From assembly GCA_937990735.1 (NCBI GenBank), contig CALKQT010000052.1, forward strand, positions 1 through 19,714: 19,714 bases of DNA, in the 5' to 3' direction. This stretch comes from an uncultured Campylobacter sp. GTDB taxonomy: Bacteria; Campylobacterota; Campylobacteria; Campylobacterales; Campylobacteraceae. This document shows, one piece after another, positions 8,099 to 15,743 of the stretch (within the stretch, counting starts at the first letter, position 1; each line of letters opens with the position of its first letter). A program made the translations under genes and the position numbers. The notes beneath the pieces are model-generated. The model saw only the letters and a program-made list of their open reading frames with translations, made no database searches and was not told where the DNA came from.

Positions 8099-8104
8099 TA
8101 TAAT
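8099..8104 (+). promoter_or_regulatory. Candidate -10 box of the CDP-sugar operon
   Basis: A perfect TATAAT about 60 bases before rfbF, in an AT-rich 207-bp gap. No good -35 hexamer lies at the right distance, which is common in Campylobacter promoters. A second weaker box, CATAAT, is at 8119-8124. No JUMPstart/ops element was seen. Confidence 0.38.
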
Positions 8105-8164
8105 GACTATTTTGTAGCATAATAGCCATCATAATAAAATTTGGGATAGTAAGGAGATAAATAT

Positions 8165-8938
8165 ATGAAAGTTTTAATACTAGCAGGAGGTTTCGGTACT
8201 AGGCTTGCCGAAGAGACGAGCATTAGGCCAAAGCCAATGGTAGAGATCGGCGAAAAACCGATTTTATGGCATATTATGAAAATTTATAGTTTGTACGGAT
8301 TTAACGAATTTGTCATTCTACTTGGCTATAAAGGCTACTATATCAAAGAATATTTTGCCAATTATTTTTTGCATCAAAGCGATATGACTATAGATTTGAA
8401 AAATGGCAAAATGGAGGTTTTGAGCAATTTTAGTGAGCCTTGGAGCGTTACGCTCTTAAATACCGGGCTAAACACTATGACTGGCGGTCGTATTAAGCGG
8501 GCTCAGAGCATAGTGGGAGACGAACCATTTTTGCTTACTTATGGAGATGGTGTTAGTGATATAGATATCCACGAGCTTGTAAAATTTCATAAGTCTCATG
8601 GCAAAGCGCTTACGATGACTTCCGTTCAACCGGAAGGTCGTTTTGGGGCGCTAAATATAGATGACGAAAGTCGCGTGCATGAGTTTAAGGAAAAACCAAA
8701 AGGAGACGGCAATTGGATCAATGCGGGTTTCTTTGTATGCGAGCCCAAGGTTTTTGACTATATTACAAATGGAGATGCGACGATATTCGAGCAAGAGCCA
8801 CTTATGAATTTGGCCCACGACGGCGAAATTTTAGCGTATAAACACAGCGGATTTTGGAAACCGATGGATACGCTTAGAGATAAGCTTGAGTTAAACAAAA
8901 TTTGGGATAGCGGCAACGCTCCGTGGAAAAAGTGGTAG
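8165..8938 (+). CDS. rfbF: Glucose-1-phosphate cytidylyltransferase
   Basis: 257 residues, the normal length of RfbF/DdhA. It joins CTP and glucose-1-phosphate to give CDP-glucose, the first committed step to CDP-dideoxysugars. The nucleotidyltransferase signature GGFGTRL (8-14) and RPKPMVEIG (21-29) are at the N-terminus. YGDGVSDID (126-134) carries the metal-binding D128 and D132, and EKPKGDGNWINAGFFV (176-191) and FWKPMDTLRD (230-239) are hallmarks of the cytidylyl rather than thymidylyl branch. The ATG has AAGGAG at 8151-8156. It is the first gene of a seven-gene set with almost no spacers. Also called ddhA or ascA. Confidence 0.95.
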   Translation: MKVLILAGGFGTRLAEETSIRPKPMVEIGEKPILWHIMKIYSLYGFNEFVILLGYKGYYIKEYFANYFLHQSDMTIDLKNGKMEVLSNFSEPWSVTLLNTGLNTMTGGRIKRAQSIVGDEPFLLTYGDGVSDIDIHELVKFHKSHGKALTMTSVQPEGRFGALNIDDESRVHEFKEKPKGDGNWINAGFFVCEPKVFDYITNGDATIFEQEPLMNLAHDGEILAYKHSGFWKPMDTLRDKLELNKIWDSGNAPWKKW

Positions 8939-8940
8939 CA

Positions 8941-10023
8941 ATGCAAGATATGCAGGATCTATACTCCGGAATTTATAAGGGCAAAACAGTTTTGCTTACC
9001 GGGCATACCGGTTTTAAGGGCTCGTGGCTTAGTCTATGGCTGCAGCGCTTGGGTGCGAAAGTAATAGGCTATTCGCTGCCGGCGCCTACAGAGCCAAACC
9101 ATATAAGGCTTTTAAATTTAAATATCATCCAGATAATGGGCGATATACGAGATCTTGCCAAATTAAATGAAATTTTCGCGGTTTATAAACCCGACATCGT
9201 ATTTCACTTTGCTGCTCAGGCTTTGGTACGTCCTTCTTATGAAGATCCGATCACGACTTACGAGACCAATGTCATAGGCACATTAAAAGTCTTTGAAGCC
9301 TGCAGAAAAGCAGGCGTTCGCGCGATCGTAAATATCACTAGCGACAAGGCTTATGAAAATAAAGAATGGGTTTGGGGATATCGCGAGAGCGATCCTATGG
9401 GCGGATATGATCCATATAGCTCGTCGAAAGGCTGTGCGGATATTCTGGCTAGTTCATATCGAAACTCCTTTTTTAATGAAAAAGATTACGGCACAAAGCA
9501 TCAAACGCTGCTTGCCACGTGTCGCGCAGGTAACGTCATAGGCGGCGGAGACTGGGCGCAAGATAGATTGATTTGCGACGTTATGCGCGCAGCAGCTAAA
9601 AATGAAGCGGTAACGATCCGCAATCCGCATGCGACACGCCCTTGGCAGCACGTACTCGAGCCGCTTAGCGGATATTTGCTCGTAGGGCAAAAGTTGCTTG
9701 AAGGACGAAAGGAATTCGGCGGTGCGTGGAATTTCGGACCTAGCGATGATGGCGCGATTAGGGTGCTTGATGTACTAAAAAGCGCCAAGCGATATTGGGA
9801 TAAGATAGAATTTAAAATCGGCTCCGACACGGATCAGCCGCATGAGGCAAATTTATTAAAGCTTGATTGCTCTAAAGCACATGCGCTGCTTGGTTGGAAG
9901 CCAGTTTGGGATAGTGAAACGGCATTTGAAAAAACTGTAAAATGGTATAAAAATTTCTACGAAAACGGCGCGATCGATACCGAACAAAATTTAAACGACT
10001 ACGTAAAAGAGATGATGCGATGA
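8941..10023 (+). CDS. rfbG: CDP-glucose 4,6-dehydratase
   Basis: 360 residues from the ATG at 8941, against 359 for Salmonella RfbG. It converts CDP-glucose to CDP-4-keto-6-deoxyglucose with bound NAD. It is an extended SDR: nucleotide-binding GHTGFKG (21-27), catalytic-region NITSDKAYENKEWVWGY (131-147), the YSSSK dyad Y159/K163, and VRPSYEDP, CRAGNVIGGGDWA and RPWQHVLEPLSGYL, all typical of the family. A GTG at 8923 would overlap rfbF by 16 bases and add six residues, but the ATG gives the usual length and lies 2 bases past the rfbF stop. The stop overlaps the next gene as ATGA. Also called ddhB. Confidence 0.95.
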   Translation: MQDMQDLYSGIYKGKTVLLTGHTGFKGSWLSLWLQRLGAKVIGYSLPAPTEPNHIRLLNLNIIQIMGDIRDLAKLNEIFAVYKPDIVFHFAAQALVRPSYEDPITTYETNVIGTLKVFEACRKAGVRAIVNITSDKAYENKEWVWGYRESDPMGGYDPYSSSKGCADILASSYRNSFFNEKDYGTKHQTLLATCRAGNVIGGGDWAQDRLICDVMRAAAKNEAVTIRNPHATRPWQHVLEPLSGYLLVGQKLLEGRKEFGGAWNFGPSDDGAIRVLDVLKSAKRYWDKIEFKIGSDTDQPHEANLLKLDCSKAHALLGWKPVWDSETAFEKTVKWYKNFYENGAIDTEQNLNDYVKEMMR

Positions 10024-11810
10024 TAAAAGTTAGCGATTTTATAGCAAAATTTATAGCCGAACACGAAGATACTGCAAAGACCGTATTTATGGTCTCTGGT
10101 GGCGGCAATATGCACCTGATAGATTCGCTTGGCAAAAATGAAAATTTAGAGTATGTCTGTAACCATCACGAACAGGCTTGCGCGATAGCCGCAGAGGGAT
10201 ATGCGCGCGTCTCAAATAAGATTGGTATCGCGTATGTTACCACGGGTCCTGGCGGGACGAATGCGGTTACCGGCGTTTACGGTGCCTGGGTGGATTCGAT
10301 CCCTACGATGATCATATCGGGGCAAGTGAAATTTCAGACGACCATTGCTTCGCAACCCGAGTTAAATTTACGTCAGCTCGGCGATCAAGAGGTTAATATC
10401 GTTGACATCGTAAGGCCTATCACAAAATACGCCGTAATGATAACGGATAAAAATAGCATAAAATTTCATCTGCAAAAAGCTATTTATGAGGCTAAACACG
10501 GCAGACCCGGACCCGTATGGTTGGATGTGCCGCTAGACATACAAGGCGCGATGGTGGACGAAGCGGATTTGGTAGAATTTGAAATCCCAGAAGAGCAGAA
10601 ATTCGACACAAAAATCCCGCAGGTTCTAGATGCGTTAAAAGCTGCTAAACGCCCCGTAATTATTGCCGGTAACGGCGTAGCGCTTGCCGGTGCTAACGAA
10701 GAATTTCTAAAACTAATCAAAATTTTAGAAATCCCCGTTATCGGTACTTTTGCTAGATACGATATCGTTAGAAATGACCATGAGCTATTTTTTGGCAGAT
10801 ATGGCTCTATCGGCAATAGAGCGGCAAATTTTGTCGTGCAAAATTCCGATCTCATCATCGCTATAGGTGCTAGATTAAATATCCGTGCAGTCAGCTATAA
10901 CTGGGAATTCTTCGGCAGAGAAGCCAAAAAAATTTTAGTCGATATCGACCAAAACGAACTAAACAAAAAAACTATTGCCGCAGATATTAAGATAAAATCC
11001 GATGCGAAGGTTTTTATATCGGATTTGCGATCTGCACTGAAAGACGAGCTGGATTTTGGAGCTTGGCTTGAAATTTGTAAAAATTACAGAAAGAATTATC
11101 CTACGATTGAGCCTTTTAGACAAAATGTAAAAGAGTGGGTTGATTCATATAATTTCTTCAATGTGCTATCTAATCATAAACGAGATTTAGTTTATGTATT
11201 CGGTAACGGTACGGCATGCGTTTCATCGTATCAGAGCTTGCGCTTATATGAGAATCAAAAGGTGGTAGTAAATTCGGGTTGTGCTTCGATGGGGTACGAT
11301 CTGCCTGCCGCAATCGGTGCTTGTTTCGCAAATGGTAAAAAAGATACGATTTGCGTTACAGGTGAAGGTAGCTTGCAGATGAATATTCAAGAGCTTCAGA
11401 CAATAATTCATAATAAGCTTCCGATCAAAATCTTTGTTCTGAATAATGCAGGCTATATTTCTATCAGAAATACTCAAAACAACTTTTTTAAAGGGCACAA
11501 GGTAGGCTCGGATAAAGATAGCGGCGTCAGCTTTCCTAATATCGTAAAATTAGCAGAGGTTTATGGCTTTGAAGCCTGCAGGATAGAAAATCAGCTAAAT
11601 TTAAAAGGGGAGTTGGAGGAAATTCTATCCAAACCAGGTGCGGTAGTTTGTGAAATAATGCTTTCGCCTACTGAAAAAATGGAGCCAAAATTATCGTCTA
11701 AGATAAAGCCTGACGGCAAAATGGTTTCAAAGCCACTTGAGGATATGTTTCCGTTCTTGCCGCGAGAAGAATTTTATAAAAATATGATAATTAAGCCGGT
11801 AGATGAATAA
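10020..11810 (+). CDS. Acetolactate-synthase-like thiamine diphosphate enzyme
   Basis: 596 residues in the three-domain layout of acetohydroxyacid synthase: PYR domain (1-180) with VSGGGNMHL, the cofactor-activating glutamate E51 in CNHHEQACAIAAEGYAR, and TTGPGGTNAVTG; a central domain (about 190-345); and a PP domain (about 390-550) with the ThDP-Mg motif. That motif reads GEGS (448-451)...LNNAGY (474-479), so the usual GDG aspartate is glutamate E449. The family occurs in lipopolysaccharide loci. YerE, a relative, adds an acetyl unit from pyruvate to the C4 ketone of a CDP-3,6-dideoxyhexose in yersiniose synthesis. Here it is coupled to rfbG by an ATGA overlap and lies upstream of rfbH, so a role in carbon-branching of the CDP-sugar is the best inference. 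The donor 2-oxoacid is unknown. A housekeeping role in valine synthesis is unlikely from context. Confidence 0.85.
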   Translation: MIKVSDFIAKFIAEHEDTAKTVFMVSGGGNMHLIDSLGKNENLEYVCNHHEQACAIAAEGYARVSNKIGIAYVTTGPGGTNAVTGVYGAWVDSIPTMIISGQVKFQTTIASQPELNLRQLGDQEVNIVDIVRPITKYAVMITDKNSIKFHLQKAIYEAKHGRPGPVWLDVPLDIQGAMVDEADLVEFEIPEEQKFDTKIPQVLDALKAAKRPVIIAGNGVALAGANEEFLKLIKILEIPVIGTFARYDIVRNDHELFFGRYGSIGNRAANFVVQNSDLIIAIGARLNIRAVSYNWEFFGREAKKILVDIDQNELNKKTIAADIKIKSDAKVFISDLRSALKDELDFGAWLEICKNYRKNYPTIEPFRQNVKEWVDSYNFFNVLSNHKRDLVYVFGNGTACVSSYQSLRLYENQKVVVNSGCASMGYDLPAAIGACFANGKKDTICVTGEGSLQMNIQELQTIIHNKLPIKIFVLNNAGYISIRNTQNNFFKGHKVGSDKDSGVSFPNIVKLAEVYGFEACRIENQLNLKGELEEILSKPGAVVCEIMLSPTEKMEPKLSSKIKPDGKMVSKPLEDMFPFLPREEFYKNMIIKPVDE

Positions 11811-12531
11811 AGCTGTAGTTTTTGACTTAGACGGGACTATTTATTTTGGGAGTAAAATTGCCGATTTTGCTTTGCAAACTATAGATGAGCTTGAATCCAA
11901 TGGTTATAATGTCTTATTTTTTACTAATAATTCAACTAAAACAAGAGTTGAAATTTTAGATAAATTAATTCATATGGGTATAAGAACTACTGTAGATAAA
12001 ATATATACCTCGGCTTATGCTAGTGCTATATTTTTGCAAAGAAATGATCTAAGAAATATATTTTTAGTTGGTAGCCATGGTTTTAAAAGTGAATTAACGA
12101 ATGCAGATATAAATGTTGAGGATGAGTATAGTTGTGAAGCCGTGGTAATTGGGCTTGATTTAAATTTTAACTATGAAATTTTATCAAGAGCTCTTATTGC
12201 ATTACAAAAATCTCGTAGAATAATAGTAGCAAATACAGATAAAAATTTCCCGGTAGAAAATGGTCTTTTAAGACCCGGTGCCAATGCTATGCTAAGTGCA
12301 ATCCTTGGTAGTATTGATGAAGAAATTAAGCTGGATATAGTAGGAAAGCCAAATCCTTTTATGCTCGAAATTTTATGTAAGGATTGGGGGCTTGATAAAC
12401 AGCATATCGTTGTGGTAGGTGATAGGATAGAAAGTGATATGGCTATGGCAAAGAATTTTAATTGTAAAGGAATTCTAGTTGGCAATGATATTACATTGCT
12501 GAATGTTAAGAATAAAATTTTAAGGAGCTAA
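11803..12531 (+). CDS. HAD-IIA (NagD-like) phosphatase
   Basis: 242 residues. All haloacid-dehalogenase motifs are present: motif I VVFDLDGTIYFG with nucleophile D8 and acid/base D10, motif II FFTNNSTKTR (39-48), motif III lysine K182 in VGKPNPFM, and motif IV VVGDRIESD with D207 and D212. The cap between motifs II and III places it in subclass IIA with NagD and phosphoglycolate phosphatase. It should hydrolyse a small phosphate ester; the substrate is unknown. The start lies 8 bases inside the preceding ThDP gene, so translation is coupled. The gene is visibly more AT rich than its neighbours, hinting at a separate origin. Its place between the ThDP enzyme and the aldolase suggests it dephosphorylates an intermediate or by-product of their pathway. 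Confidence 0.85.
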   Translation: MNKAVVFDLDGTIYFGSKIADFALQTIDELESNGYNVLFFTNNSTKTRVEILDKLIHMGIRTTVDKIYTSAYASAIFLQRNDLRNIFLVGSHGFKSELTNADINVEDEYSCEAVVIGLDLNFNYEILSRALIALQKSRRIIVANTDKNFPVENGLLRPGANAMLSAILGSIDEEIKLDIVGKPNPFMLEILCKDWGLDKQHIVVVGDRIESDMAMAKNFNCKGILVGNDITLLNVKNKILRS

Positions 12532-12532
12532 A

Positions 12533-13318
12533 ATGAATGTTTTAGAATACGAGATGATCGATATTCTTAAAAGACTTAAAGACGAATACGGTGTTTTTGA
12601 GATCAAAGCAGAGTACGAGAATGAAGGTAGCAGGCAAGAAGAGCTTTGTAGGCTAAAGGATATTACCTCTAAAATTGATCTGCCTATTATTATGAAGATT
12701 GGTGGCGTAGAAGCTGTTACCGATATGTATAATGCTATCACGCTTGGCGTAAAAGGGATCGTAGCTCCGATGGCGGAGACAAAATTTGCCGTTAGTAAGT
12801 TCGTGGCCGCTATAAATACCTTTGTAGCAGAAGATAACCGCAATGATATAGAATTCGCGATTAATGTAGAAACCATAACATGCTATGAGAATTTAGATGA
12901 TATTTTATCTTTAGAAAATATCAATACATTAACAGGCATAACGATAGGCAGGGTCGATTTTACTGCTTCGATGGGCAAAAATAGGGATTTCGCAGATAGT
13001 GATGAGATGTTAAAATATTGCGAAGATATTTACACTAAAGCAAGGGCCAAAGGACTAAAATGCGGTCTAGGCGGAGCCATATCCGCGAAGTCGTGCGATT
13101 TCATTAAATATCTCATTTCCAGAGGATTGCTTGATAAATACGAAACGCGAAAAATTGTCTATCATAAAGACGCCATAAATAATATGGAGGCTGGAATTTT
13201 AGCCGGCGTGGAATTTGAACTAGCTTGGCTTAAGAGCAAGCGTAGGTATTATCACAGAATCAAGTCCGAGGATGAGAAAAGAATCGAAATGCTTGAAAAA
13301 AGGCTAAGTAGCAGATGA
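12533..13318 (+). CDS. HpcH/HpaI (citrate-lyase-beta-like) aldolase
   Basis: 261 residues resembling the metal-dependent class II aldolase/lyase family of HpcH, HpaI and citrate lyase beta. Visible elements: EIKAEYENEGSR (23-34), LPIIMKIGGVEA (50-61), GIVAPMAETKFAVSKF (75-90), a probable metal glutamate E113 in INVETIT, and a probable metal aspartate D142 in TIGRVDFTASMG. Family members cleave or form C-C bonds, usually releasing or consuming pyruvate or a related 2-oxoacid. A strong AAGGAG (12522-12527) sits 5 bases before the ATG, 1 base past the HAD stop. The C-terminal 35 residues are highly charged. In this operon it may make the 2-oxoacid used by the ThDP enzyme; that is inference. The true substrate is not evident from sequence. 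Confidence 0.8.
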   Translation: MNVLEYEMIDILKRLKDEYGVFEIKAEYENEGSRQEELCRLKDITSKIDLPIIMKIGGVEAVTDMYNAITLGVKGIVAPMAETKFAVSKFVAAINTFVAEDNRNDIEFAINVETITCYENLDDILSLENINTLTGITIGRVDFTASMGKNRDFADSDEMLKYCEDIYTKARAKGLKCGLGGAISAKSCDFIKYLISRGLLDKYETRKIVYHKDAINNMEAGILAGVEFELAWLKSKRRYYHRIKSEDEKRIEMLEKRLSSR

Positions 13319-14244
13319 ATCTATTCATCACGGGCGGTAATGGTTTTATCGGCTCGCATCTAAAAAAGCGTCTTGCGCTAAATGGAAATTTTAACGTTTT
13401 CGCTCCAAAAAGTAGCGAGCTAAATTTGACTGACGAAAGCGCGGTTGACGATTTTGTCCGTGCGCATAAAATCGATGCTATCGTTCATCTAGCCAATCGT
13501 GGCGGCGGTCGCGATACGCTGGATATGTCAAATGTGACCGAGTATAATTTGCGGATCTTTTTCAATATTGCTAAGCAAAAAAATAAGGTTGCAAAGATCA
13601 TATCGTTTGGAAGCGGTGCAGAGTACGGTAAGCACAAGCCGATAATAAATGCTCACGAGGATAATTATAAAAAGGCGCTTCCGCTTGATGAATACGGTTT
13701 TTACAAAGCTATCACGTCGCATTATATTGAGGATTGCGCGGATAATATCATCCAGCTTCGTTTGTTTGGAATTTACGGCGAGATGGAGAATTACCGCTAT
13801 AAATTTATCACAAATGCCGTAGTAAAAAACCTACTGCACCTACCCATCACGATCAATCAAAACGTATTTTTTGACTATATGTATGTCGATGACCTGTTAA
13901 ACGTAGTGGAATTTTATATAGAAAATGACGCACGGCATAAAATTTACAACGCAAGCAGCGGGACAAAAATCGATCTGCTCGGCTTGGCTACGCTAGTAAA
14001 TGAAGCGAGCGATTTTAAATCGGAGATAATCGTGCTAAATGAAGGGCTAAATAACGAATACACTTCTGACAACAGCCTATTAAAATCTGAAATGAAAGAT
14101 AAATTCAAGCTTACGCCGCATTCGGAAGCGATCGGTAAAATTCATAAATATTTTAAGCAAAATTTTACTAGCCTAGACTTAGATACCATCAAAAAAGACC
14201 CATATTTGGGAAAGATCAATGAAATTTGGAAAGGCAAGAAATGA
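13315..14244 (+). CDS. NAD(P)-dependent epimerase/dehydratase or reductase (extended SDR)
   Basis: 309 residues. The Rossmann motif GGNGFIGSH (7-15), IISFGSGAEYG (95-105) with a catalytic serine near S100, and the Y127-x3-K131 dyad (DEYGFYKA) are intact. VFFDYMYVDDLLNVVEFY near residue 187 is typical of nucleotide-sugar SDRs. It could act as epimerase, dehydratase or C4 / side-chain ketone reductase. In yersiniose synthesis a reductase (YerF) follows the YerE step, and in abequose or paratose synthesis an SDR (RfbJ, RfbS) reduces the C4 ketone. The gene is joined to both neighbours by ATGA overlaps (13315 and 14241). I favour a reductase acting on the product of the ThDP enzyme, but sequence alone cannot fix this. 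Confidence 0.82.
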   Translation: MNLFITGGNGFIGSHLKKRLALNGNFNVFAPKSSELNLTDESAVDDFVRAHKIDAIVHLANRGGGRDTLDMSNVTEYNLRIFFNIAKQKNKVAKIISFGSGAEYGKHKPIINAHEDNYKKALPLDEYGFYKAITSHYIEDCADNIIQLRLFGIYGEMENYRYKFITNAVVKNLLHLPITINQNVFFDYMYVDDLLNVVEFYIENDARHKIYNASSGTKIDLLGLATLVNEASDFKSEIIVLNEGLNNEYTSDNSLLKSEMKDKFKLTPHSEAIGKIHKYFKQNFTSLDLDTIKKDPYLGKINEIWKGKK

Positions 14245-15572
14245 CCCCTCAAGAATTAAAACAAGAAATTTTAGAAAAAACGAAAGAGTATTATAGGCTG
14301 GTTCATGAGCCGGTGCAGAGAGCTAAATTTGAACCCGGTAAAAGCCGTGTGAATTACGCAGGTAGAGTCTTTGATGAGCACGAAATGGTAAATTTAGTAG
14401 ATAGTTCGCTTGATTTCTGGCTCACATACGGCACATATTCTAAAAAATTTGAAAAGGAATTTGCCAAAATGCTTGGCGTAAAATGGGCGTTTTTAGTAAA
14501 TAGCGGAAGTAGCGCAAATTTGCTTGCATTTTTTGCGCTTACCTCGCCGCTTCTAAAAGAGCGCCGCATAAAGAAGGGAGATGAAGTTATAACCGTAGCG
14601 GCAGGTTTTCCTACAACAGTTGCACCTATCGTGCAATACGGTGCCGTTCCAGTTTTTGTCGATATGGAGCTTGAGTATTTTAACATAGACCATACGAAGC
14701 TTGAGCTTGCGCTTAGTCCAAAAACGAAAGCCGTCATGGTAGCTCACACCCTAGGAAATCCTTTTAATATAAAAACCGTGAAGGAATTTTGCGATAAGCA
14801 CGATTTGTGGCTTATCGAGGATAACTGCGACGCACTGGGCTCGCTGTATGAGGGTAAGCCTACCGGTACATGGGGAGATATAGGTACGAGCAGCTTTTAC
14901 CCGCCCCATCATATGACGATGGGCGAGGGGGGTGCTACATACACAAACAATCCGCTGCTTAAAAAAATTATGCTAAGTATGCGTGATTGGGGACGCGATT
15001 GCTGGTGTGAGAGCGGCGTAGATAATACCTGTGGCAGGCGTTTTTCACAAAAATTTGGTGAGCTACCGCTTGGATACGATCATAAATACGTTTATTCACA
15101 CTTCGGATTTAATTTAAAAGCCTCCGATATGCAAGCTGCCGTGGGATGCGCTCAGATAGATAAATTTTCTAGTTTCGTGCAGCATCGTAGGCAAAATTTT
15201 AAAAAGCTTTATGACGGGCTGAAAGATATAAAAGAGCTTATCTTAGTTAAAGCTCAGCCGCATTCCGAGCCTAGCTGGTTCGGCTTTATGATGACGGTTG
15301 CAGACGGAGTAAAATTTAGTAGAAACGAGCTTAGCGAGCATCTAGAGAAGGTGGGCGTGCAAACAAGAAATTTATTTGCGGGCAATATGATCAAGCACCT
15401 GTTATTTGCAGATCTTAAACGCGGGGTAGATTATAAAATTTCAGGCGAGCTAAAAAATACCGATAAGATAATGAACGATAGTTTCTGGGTAGGCGTATAT
15501 CCCGGTATGAGTGATGAAAAGATAGGGTATATTATAAAAGTAATTAAAGAATTTATATCCACTAAGAACTAA
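14241..15572 (+). CDS. rfbH: CDP-4-keto-6-deoxyglucose 3-dehydratase (PLP, [2Fe-2S])
   Basis: 443 residues, close to the 437 of the enteric E1 enzyme (DdhC/AscC). It removes the C3 hydroxyl from CDP-4-keto-6-deoxyglucose, together with reductase E3. The fold is that of DegT-type aminotransferases, but the PLP lysine is replaced by histidine (H223 in SSFYPPHHMTMGEGG), the mark of this dehydratase. The cysteine pattern C-x57-C-x1-C-x7-C reported for the iron-sulfur site of the Yersinia enzyme is exactly kept: C196, C254, C256 and C264. D194 in LIED should bind the PLP ring nitrogen. I chose the ATG at 14241, which overlaps the SDR stop as ATGA and has GGAAAGG 6 bases upstream; a TTG at 14226 is the alternative. 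The partner reductase RfbI/DdhD is absent here. Confidence 0.95.
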   Translation: MTPQELKQEILEKTKEYYRLVHEPVQRAKFEPGKSRVNYAGRVFDEHEMVNLVDSSLDFWLTYGTYSKKFEKEFAKMLGVKWAFLVNSGSSANLLAFFALTSPLLKERRIKKGDEVITVAAGFPTTVAPIVQYGAVPVFVDMELEYFNIDHTKLELALSPKTKAVMVAHTLGNPFNIKTVKEFCDKHDLWLIEDNCDALGSLYEGKPTGTWGDIGTSSFYPPHHMTMGEGGATYTNNPLLKKIMLSMRDWGRDCWCESGVDNTCGRRFSQKFGELPLGYDHKYVYSHFGFNLKASDMQAAVGCAQIDKFSSFVQHRRQNFKKLYDGLKDIKELILVKAQPHSEPSWFGFMMTVADGVKFSRNELSEHLEKVGVQTRNLFAGNMIKHLLFADLKRGVDYKISGELKNTDKIMNDSFWVGVYPGMSDEKIGYIIKVIKEFISTKN

Positions 15573-15620
15573 GTTGAATTTGATGAATTGAAAGAATTTT
15601 AAAAATAGGAAATATAAGAT

Positions 15621-15722
15621 ATGCCAAATAAAGCTGTTTTAAAGCTATCTGTATTATTTTGTATCATTAGTTGGAAATATTATCTAAGCTATTTGATGAA
15701 GTCAAGGAGGATTATATTTTGA
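15621..15722 (+). CDS. Doubtful 33-residue reading frame
   Basis: An ATG-started frame of 33 codons in the 171-bp gap between rfbH and the acyltransferase, with a distant AGGA (15607-15610). The product would be hydrophobic in the middle and basic at the end (LMKSRRIIF). Its stop overlaps a TTG (15719) that follows a perfect AAGGAGG (15704-15710) at 8-base spacing and opens a 16-codon frame ending at 15769. I recognise neither product. They may be remnants of a deleted gene or a translated leader for the acyltransferase. Confidence 0.15.
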   Translation: MPNKAVLKLSVLFCIISWKYYLSYLMKSRRIIF

Positions 15723-15743
15723 TTGAAAGGGGAGAATTAATAG

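Noticed and set aside
7958..8164. JUMPstart/ops antitermination site before the sugar operon
   Set aside because: No GGCGGTAG-like core is present in the gap.
8923..8940. GTG start for rfbG overlapping rfbF
   Set aside because: The ATG at 8941 gives 360 residues, matching enteric RfbG, and begins just past the rfbF stop.
14226..14240. TTG start for rfbH
   Set aside because: The ATG at 14241 has a ribosome site at good spacing and forms the same ATGA overlap seen elsewhere in the operon.
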